Assembly: GCA_964019425.1 (NCBI GenBank) | Contig: OZ025841.1 | Location: forward strand, 1 to 64,000 | Reading direction: 5' to 3' | From: Flectonema sp. DT1601 | Lineage: Eukaryota > Euglenozoa > Diplonemea > Diplonemida > Diplonemidae | Length of the DNA stretch: 64,000 bases | Part shown: piece after piece, positions 54,877 to 61,169 of the stretch | Layout: each line of letters begins with the position of its first letter | Position numbering within the stretch: the stretch's first letter is position 1 | The notes under the pieces: generated by a model | The model's input: the letters and a program-made list of their open reading frames with translations, nothing else | Databases searched by the model: none | Told to the model about the DNA's origin: nothing | Translations under genes and position numbers: made by a program

Positions 54877-55569
54877 TTAAGTTCTGGATGGCGGGGACTC
54901 AAATTTCAGATTGTCAGATTCTTTTGAATTGTGTGTCTTCGTCTCTTCAGCTATTTCTGGATTGTCACTAAAGTACTTACGGAGTGTACGACCATCAAAC
55001 AGATATGTGTGATCAAGGAAACAGTCCACCACATCTAGAGACTCTGCTCCTTTTAAACATAATCTAACGTACTGTCTGATCGGATAGACTGCCGGGGGAT
55101 GTAAGTCAGGAGGTGGACCATCTGGAAAGTTGTACCAAATAGGTCCCTTAAAATGGTTGCCTGCGAGTTTGTTAAATATTTCTTGGTCACCTTTACAGCT
55201 GATGTCGAAGTATTGCTCGTTAGTATTTTCAGCGCATATGAGAGCTTCAACAAGACTCCCATCAGTATCATTAACGATTACTTTCTTGTGAAGATATCCT
55301 TCTTCACGAATGTAGTAGTCAGCCATTGAATCTTCTGACACATCAAACAGCGACACCAGAATACTACTGCTGACGTGTTCCCCAGCAGCAAGTGCTGCAA
55401 CCTCTCCCGTCTCAAGGTTAGCCCGTCCTGCCAGAATAGATCGAACTCCGACTAAATTAAATATTCTCCTCCAGCCATCTAATCGTCCCTTTCTGAAGTT
55501 AGAAACTTCAAACGATCGCTCTGCTGACTCTTTTGAGAGCAGCGATCCAATTCCGACAAGTGTTGGCAT
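54877..55569 (-). CDS. Gamma-glutamylcyclotransferase-like protein, copy 1
   Basis: 230 aa. It starts MPTLVGIGSLLSKESA, matching the GxGSLL opening strand-loop of the GGCT/AIG2-like fold. REEGY (after DYYI) supplies the glutamate expected at the catalytic position, and YVRLCL near the end fits the family's later strand. A role in gamma-glutamyl or glutathione-related metabolism is likely but the substrate is unknown. It is a tandem duplicate of the gene at 55757-56452, roughly three-quarters identical, with the first 42 residues unchanged. The acceptor TTCCCCTCCGCAG ends 10 nt before the ATG. The 15 in-frame codons upstream cross the acceptor and are not coding. Confidence 0.82.
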   Translation of the reverse strand: MPTLVGIGSLLSKESAERSFEVSNFRKGRLDGWRRIFNLVGVRSILAGRANLETGEVAALAAGEHVSSSILVSLFDVSEDSMADYYIREEGYLHKKVIVNDTDGSLVEALICAENTNEQYFDISCKGDQEIFNKLAGNHFKGPIWYNFPDGPPPDLHPPAVYPIRQYVRLCLKGAESLDVVDCFLDHTYLFDGRTLRKYFSDNPEIAEETKTHNSKESDNLKFESPPSRT

Positions 55570-55756
55570 CGAAGGAAACCTGCGGAGGGGAAATAAGTTA
55601 TAAATACGAAACAATACATTCTGATAGTCAAAGAAGGTGTCATAACCAACAGTGAAGTTGAGATTATAAAGATTTCATTCTTTGTTTGTTTAAAAGAACA
55701 AAACTGAAGTAGTGACGACAGACTGAATATCGTATTCGAGTGTTGAGGTCACTCAG

Positions 55757-56452
55757 TTAGGATTTTATTGGATGCGGAGTATTGAATTTTAGATTATCAG
55801 ATTCCTTTGAATGATGTGACTTCGTCTCTTCAGCAATCTCTGGATTGTCGAGTAAGTACTGGCGGAGTGTACGGCCATCGAATAGAAAAGTATTGTCGAG
55901 GAAACAATCCATAATGTCTAAGTACTCAGCCCCTGAGAGACATAATCTAACATAAGGTCTGATAGGATAGACTGTCGGTGGGTTCAAATCAGGTGGGGGA
56001 CCATTAGGAAAGTTGTACCAAATTGGACCATTCCAGTGATTGCCGACGATGTCGTCAAATACTTCTTGATCACCTTTACAGCTGATGTCGAAGTATTGTT
56101 CGTCGGTACTCTCACAACATATAATTGCCTCAATGTGATTACCATCATCTTCCTTCACAAGAACTTTCTTGTGAAGGTATCGCTGCTCTCGAATATAATA
56201 ATTAACCATCGAGTCTTCCGATACATCAAATAGTGATACCAGAATGCTGCTTTTCTCATTTTTGGATGCCGCAAGTGCTGCGATCTCACCCGTCTCAAGG
56301 TTAGCCCGTCCTGCCCGGATAGATGTGACTCCGACTAAATTAAATATTCTCCTCCAGCCATCTAATCGTCCCTTTCTGAAGTTGGAAACTTCAAACGATC
56401 GCTCTGCTGACTCTTTTGAGAGCAGCGATCCAATTCCGACAAGTGTTGGCAT
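55757..56452 (-). CDS. Gamma-glutamylcyclotransferase-like protein, copy 2
   Basis: 231 aa. Same fold and motifs as copy 1 (GIGSLL, then YYIREQRYLHKK, where copy 1 has REEGY, so the presumed catalytic glutamate sits in REQ). Differences concentrate in the middle and the C-terminal tail; the first 42 residues are identical. The acceptor CTCCGCAG and the 10-nt leader GTTTCCTTCG are shared exactly with copy 1, so the duplication carried its splice site. It lies about 190 nt upstream of copy 1 on the same strand. Confidence 0.82.
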   Translation of the reverse strand: MPTLVGIGSLLSKESAERSFEVSNFRKGRLDGWRRIFNLVGVTSIRAGRANLETGEIAALAASKNEKSSILVSLFDVSEDSMVNYYIREQRYLHKKVLVKEDDGNHIEAIICCESTDEQYFDISCKGDQEVFDDIVGNHWNGPIWYNFPNGPPPDLNPPTVYPIRPYVRLCLSGAEYLDIMDCFLDNTFLFDGRTLRQYLLDNPEIAEETKSHHSKESDNLKFNTPHPIKS

Positions 56453-56817
56453 CGAAGGAAACCTGCGGAGGGAAATTAATTGTTTTAAATTACGTGAAGA
56501 TTTTAATCAGCTCTGTTGACATTACTGCGTCCCTACGGGATGAGATTGTATTGTGGTTCCTTAAATGGAATAAAAGATATCTCAAAGTGAGTACTTACGT
56601 TGTGGGCTAGTTAACGAAAGTATAAAATATGACCAACCTGGTAATTCCATCTACGTATTCGCTACCGACGTGTAGCGGTTAACGGTACGGCCTGATGCAA
56701 GAGAAGAGATCTCCCCTGTCTTTTCCGTGCACATCCACCAGACACCCTACTGCACAAAAGAGTGGTAGGCGACCACTTTCTTTGATTATTATGAATCCAA
56801 ATTTCAGTTGAATTCTT
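56453..56817. other. Intergenic; possible structured segment
   Basis: The stretch about 56660-56765 is less AT-rich than its flanks and has short complementary blocks. I found no tRNA or other RNA gene that I can name. Confidence 0.3.
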
Positions 56818-57237
56818 TTAAAATGAAAGTTCTTTTGGGATTTCTGTTGTCTCTCCAGATCTTCTAAATTCACTAAAACTGTTCGTTTCTATTCCGAGAG
56901 GCTTCACACCAAGCTGGTTTATTAATGCTGTGAACTTGGCTTCAATAATTAACAACATATCATCAGTTGGTAATTCAACATCAGATGAGTCAAGTAGCTC
57001 TCTTAAGATGGCCATCGATTTCAAGACTCGTTCTTTTTTTATGTTGTCTTTTACTCTTTCTAAACAGGTCAGGTAACCTTTAATATACCCAAGTCTCATT
57101 CCTCCGATGCAACCACTTTCTGCACCCATTTGAGTTCCTTCGGCAGTTGCTTCTCCGACTCCTCGTTGCCATCCTTCGCGGAATCCGTTCTCATATTGTT
57201 GATTTTCCCATTCTAACACCCGATCGAGATCTCCCAT
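56818..57237 (-). CDS. LTO1: LTO1 homologue (ORAOV1, Yae1-type GX3 repeats)
   Basis: 139 aa. Residues 14-54 carry the LTO1/Yae1 signature of glycines every four residues (ENGFREGWQRGVGEATAEG, MGAESGC, GGMRLGYIKG). The protein ends KELSF, like the ELSF/GLSF-type end of human LTO1 (family knowledge). LTO1 with YAE1 acts as an adaptor that brings the Fe-S protein ABCE1/Rli1 to the cytosolic Fe-S assembly machinery. Length matches the family. The start MGDLDRV is chosen because CATTTCAG ends 11 nt before it. The 32 in-frame codons upstream contain a donor-like GTGAGG, so they are either outron or a 36-nt in-frame intron with a short first exon. Confidence 0.9.
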   Translation of the reverse strand: MGDLDRVLEWENQQYENGFREGWQRGVGEATAEGTQMGAESGCIGGMRLGYIKGYLTCLERVKDNIKKERVLKSMAILRELLDSSDVELPTDDMLLIIEAKFTALINQLGVKPLGIETNSFSEFRRSGETTEIPKELSF

Positions 57238-57815
57238 CTTTTTGTTGACTGAAATGATTTGAATATAAAAGTGAAGTACCTCACCTGTTTGTGTTTGTAA
57301 ATCTTCGTAGACTTCATTGTTTGTCATCTTCATTGTTTACTTCGAATGAATTAAGTTTTTTAACAAAGAAATATCTCCAAACAAAAGTCTAAAAGTTTAG
57401 CATTGATGACAACTATTAAGATCTCCGGGCAGTGCGGAGGATGTTGCGCAACTTGTTTCGGATTTAACTTCCCATTTCACAGTAGAAAGAACGACCAACT
57501 TCTGTTACTGCGTCGAAGAGTCTGGCACTCCGTTATAACAACAGAAAAACCATATTTTCAGTAACTACAGTACAATTATAGTGGCCGGGCCAAACTGACA
57601 AACAGAAAATAAGAACTCAACTCTCCGAATTTTATTTTTGATAATATTCAGATTAATTAGTGCCGTCAGCCAAGACTAACTGCAAGACAACATACAACGC
57701 TGTCGACTGAAAGTATTGTCGACTCCAACAAATAATTCCTCTTTAGATGAAAAAAAGGGAATAATATTATTGAGATTGTTAACTTTGCTGTTTCAAAGTA
57801 TCCAGGCGAAGACGA
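57238..57815. other. Intergenic region upstream of LTO1
   Basis: About 580 nt between the AlbA_2-like gene and LTO1, without a recognisable gene. The right part is pyrimidine/purine mixed and contains no strong open frame. Confidence 0.5.
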
Positions 57816-58778
57816 TTATTTTCGTAGCCGACGGATTGGTCGATGGTGTCGATGATGAAATGAACTTCCTCCGCCCCCTCCTCCTTTAGAATCAATTTTA
57901 GCAATTTCACCAAAAGAATTCTTAACAGGAACATGAGAATGAGAGACAGTTATCCAAATAACACAATGATCTGGTATTGGTCTATTAGCACTACTGTGGA
58001 TATCAATAAATCTAACATCTAATAATTTACTGAGGAGCGGAGGAGGGTCCCAGTTCTGAAGCTCTGAGTCGATTGCAATACGAAGTCTGTCTCTCAATTT
58101 TCGAGTCATGGCGTAACCTTTTACGAGTCCCTTATCAACACCGATTACAATGTGTTTGGATGCGTTCGTTGAGTTGACGATCGCATTGGCGTCGTTTTCG
58201 ATGATTCTGCGGACTGCTCCAATGGGCTCTGCTTCACCTTTCTCACAGTGATTGAATTCGGGGATGTGATACGTTACGAAATCACTGCAATCGATACGCT
58301 GATGAGCCTTTAAGAATGCAGGGACCTCATCCTCTTCAGTTGTCTCTTCTCTTTGGTCTGCGACATTAGTGGGTGCGGTAGCTGAGTCGGTTTCTGGACT
58401 ATTTGGTGCTGACAATGATTGGTTTGCAGTTCCGAATGTACTACCGCAGAGTTGTGGGAGCAACAAGGGAGAGTCAGTTGATCTCACACTCGACATCATC
58501 GAAAGAGAACCCGACTGTGTTATCGGACGTAGTTTTCGGTAGAGCTCACGATAGGCTTTTCTTCGATCCCGAGTAGGCCATGTCTCTATCTTTTTTTTGT
58601 ATTTTTTAATGTGCTCCCAAATGTCTAACAACTCTTCCCCATCTAACTCCGCTCCTTCAAACCAATCTCTCCACTTCTCCCATTCGTCTCCGTACTCCGC
58701 AACTAAAATATCGACCGTCGTCACATCGTCTTTGTGTCGCTTTAGCCGGTTGCTCTGATCGCTACCGGACCTTTTCAT
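57816..58778 (-). CDS. Schlafen/AlbA_2-like domain protein
   Basis: 320 aa. Residues about 20-85 are charged and helical (EWEKWRDWFEGAELDGEELLDIWEHI). About 170-290 resemble the AlbA_2 (Schlafen) domain: a start like HIPEFNHCEKGEAEPIG, then DANAIVNSTNASKHIVIGVD(K)G, then LVKGY and WDPPPLL, as in the usual E-K-N-x-NS-G-GxIxIGVxDxG-xxG order. A Gly6 run and His/Arg-rich tail end the protein. AlbA_2 domains occur in RNA-binding or RNA-cleaving proteins; activity here is not shown. The acceptor TTTTTAATATTCCAG ends 12 nt before this ATG. Confidence 0.65.
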   Translation of the reverse strand: MKRSGSDQSNRLKRHKDDVTTVDILVAEYGDEWEKWRDWFEGAELDGEELLDIWEHIKKYKKKIETWPTRDRRKAYRELYRKLRPITQSGSLSMMSSVRSTDSPLLLPQLCGSTFGTANQSLSAPNSPETDSATAPTNVADQREETTEEDEVPAFLKAHQRIDCSDFVTYHIPEFNHCEKGEAEPIGAVRRIIENDANAIVNSTNASKHIVIGVDKGLVKGYAMTRKLRDRLRIAIDSELQNWDPPPLLSKLLDVRFIDIHSSANRPIPDHCVIWITVSHSHVPVKNSFGEIAKIDSKGGGGGGSSFHHRHHRPIRRLRK

Positions 58779-58952
58779 ATAATTCACCGACTGGAATATT
58801 AAAAAGTTATTTGACAACGGAAGTAACTAAAGAAATTATTAAAAGTAATTAAACTGTGTAACTGCAACAATAACCTTACTACAGCATGCATCCTAAACAT
58901 ATAAACAGAACGGAGGCAGTCAATTCAATTTGAAGACAACTTCAGACGTCAA

Positions 58953-60788
58953 CTACACGAGGAAAGGATCTTTCATTGCAAACTTTGAAAGATCAACGCT
59001 GGGAGCTTTACCTAAACCTTGCCGCTGGGCTACAATCTTGTGACTTGGTGAAGCGGCTGGTGTCATCGCACCGTTTGCTTCAGCTTGTGCCCGTTCAGCA
59101 ACCTTCCATCCCTTCTCAATAACAATTTGCATCTCCGCCACAGGTAGCTGAAGTGTCCAAACAGGTCGTTGAGGTGGTGCAGGGCAGCTATCATCCGGAA
59201 GTAACTCGTTAATATAAGTTCGTAGTTTATAAGCTTCGTGGAGTTTCACCCAGTCAGCGACAGCAGTCCTGTGAGCTTCGAGTCGTTTTTGATGGACACG
59301 ACGCTGCTTAATAATTAAAGTAATTAATTTTGAGCGTCTCCAGGAGGGAGTACATTCGAGTTGTCGAAAGCGATGGATGTTCAGATCCTCAGCGAGTATT
59401 CGAAGTTCATTATCAGGAATAAGTGATTCATTACACGAAACTATCGCTCCGATCATGGTGGTCGGTCTTCTAGCGTGTGACTGTCTTCGACTTGAGCTCC
59501 TCCTTCCACCACCAGAATTCCTCCGTAGCTTTGCCCTCACAACAAGTAACTCTTTCGCTCTGACTTCCTTCGCAATACTTTGTTCCAACTGTTCCCAATA
59601 GCGTTCTGCGACAGCTACACAAATATTTCTCCGATTAGAACACCACCTGACGAACCTTTGAATAGTTGCCAGGCATTTCATAAAGCGACGGACTGCGATC
59701 CTCGCGAGAACGCCGCAGCAGTTTCGAATTGCGATGAGAACGTTTCGTATTATTGGAGCCCCCTCTCGAGCCCTTCTCTCCCTCCATCGATTAACCATCA
59801 TTGAGCCTCCACCTGATTGCTGAAGTAAAGAGACAGCTCGACGTACGAGGTGGTTACGCTTTCGAGTTATTTGATTCATCCACAGCTGACGCTGAATTAC
59901 AATCGCTGCTTTTTCTCGTTCGTCATTAACTTTTCGATGTTTCTCAAGAATTAGTTGATTGCCCAACAAAGTTGCGAATGTTGCAACTTCTCTCATAACA
60001 ACCCAAGCCTTGTTTCGAATAGTTTCTGGTGAACGGGATCTCTTCATCTGCTGCTCTTCTTTTAACTTTTGTCGCTGTTTTCGTATTCTTTTTGATTCGT
60101 TAATTTGAATGATTTGTTTCTGTTTGTTGTCAGCCTCTTGTGACATCATCATCCAACTGTTGAATAATTTATTTTTATGATCCACGACTTCCTTTTCATG
60201 TTGTGAGTTGAGGACGAGTTTCATCTTTCGTTTCGATTCGTTAAACGACAGCGAGAGAGTTGTTTTCTTGTTTTCGGTGATGAAATCGCGAGTACCAGAT
60301 TGCGATGAACGTCCCTCTCGAGAACGAATTCCACGCGAGAAGAGAATTCGGTGCTTTGAATTAGAACGAAGTACTTCTAACTTTCGATTGATGTTACACA
60401 GCCTTCCGCTATCTTGTTTTCGGTTCAGTACTAAATTCCAATATCCATCAGTGTTGCCGTGAAGTAGAAACTCACTCGCTTGTTTGTCACAATCTCGTTT
60501 ATCTAAACTTTTTATTGGAAAGCCCAGTGAGTGAGGTGCGTTCTTTTGATTACATTTTGTTGTGTTGCCCATCGACTTTGTGAGATGGTTGACTTCACTT
60601 AGTAGTCGCTTCCTCAACTGATATCGTTCTTCCCCTCGTCGATGTGAACCTTCAGAATGAATACTTTCTGACTGATCATCTCCTTCTGACTCTGCTACAC
60701 AGAGATTTCCAATTGTTTGATTTTGTAGTTCTACAGTCAGCCCCCTCGATCGTAATATACTCGCCACCTCTGAACAACAGCTGCTCAT
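58953..60788 (-). CDS. IQ-motif protein, unknown, basic and helical
   Basis: 611 aa, one uninterrupted frame. Mostly charged and helical. At least one good IQ motif (AAIVIQRQLWMNQITRKRN, about residue 296) and a weaker one (LATIQRFVRWCSNRR, about 373) suggest calmodulin binding. A Ser/Arg-rich patch (RRSSSRRQSHARR) lies at about 430, and the C-terminal 90 residues include PPQRPVWTLQLPV. No family is assigned; the features suit a ciliary or cytoskeletal protein. The acceptor TTCTGTTGTAG ends 18 nt before the ATG. Confidence 0.75.
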   Translation of the reverse strand: MSSCCSEVASILRSRGLTVELQNQTIGNLCVAESEGDDQSESIHSEGSHRRGEERYQLRKRLLSEVNHLTKSMGNTTKCNQKNAPHSLGFPIKSLDKRDCDKQASEFLLHGNTDGYWNLVLNRKQDSGRLCNINRKLEVLRSNSKHRILFSRGIRSREGRSSQSGTRDFITENKKTTLSLSFNESKRKMKLVLNSQHEKEVVDHKNKLFNSWMMMSQEADNKQKQIIQINESKRIRKQRQKLKEEQQMKRSRSPETIRNKAWVVMREVATFATLLGNQLILEKHRKVNDEREKAAIVIQRQLWMNQITRKRNHLVRRAVSLLQQSGGGSMMVNRWRERRAREGAPIIRNVLIAIRNCCGVLARIAVRRFMKCLATIQRFVRWCSNRRNICVAVAERYWEQLEQSIAKEVRAKELLVVRAKLRRNSGGGRRSSSRRQSHARRPTTMIGAIVSCNESLIPDNELRILAEDLNIHRFRQLECTPSWRRSKLITLIIKQRRVHQKRLEAHRTAVADWVKLHEAYKLRTYINELLPDDSCPAPPQRPVWTLQLPVAEMQIVIEKGWKVAERAQAEANGAMTPAASPSHKIVAQRQGLGKAPSVDLSKFAMKDPFLV

Positions 60789-61169
60789 TTAGATTACTAA
60801 TTCTACAACAGAACTCCGAGGGTTTTCATATTTTAATTTTTTTTTCTAAATTATGAATAAACTAACTCGTTTAGAGATTCTGTCAATAGAAACGATAATC
60901 AAGAAATAAAACCTTTTTATCGTCTTCGAGGAATACGTTAGTAGCTCGTCGTATTTCTTACGTAACAATCTTTCTAAATACTACTTATGATAACCTGTAG
61001 AGTGAGTACGAATATTTAAAATCAAAAGAATCATAAAAATACGAAGTTTCAGTCGTTAATCAACTTCCTAATCCAAACCAGTTGAGTTCTATTTGGTAAC
61101 AATTATCCGCGCGATGGTTAGGTTTTACAAAGTGACTGTTAATAATTGTCTGTAGTATTTCACTCATCT

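Noticed and set aside
56640-56770. Possible tRNA or other structured RNA
   Set aside because: Short complementary blocks but no cloverleaf, T-loop GTTCRA box or other recognised RNA motif.
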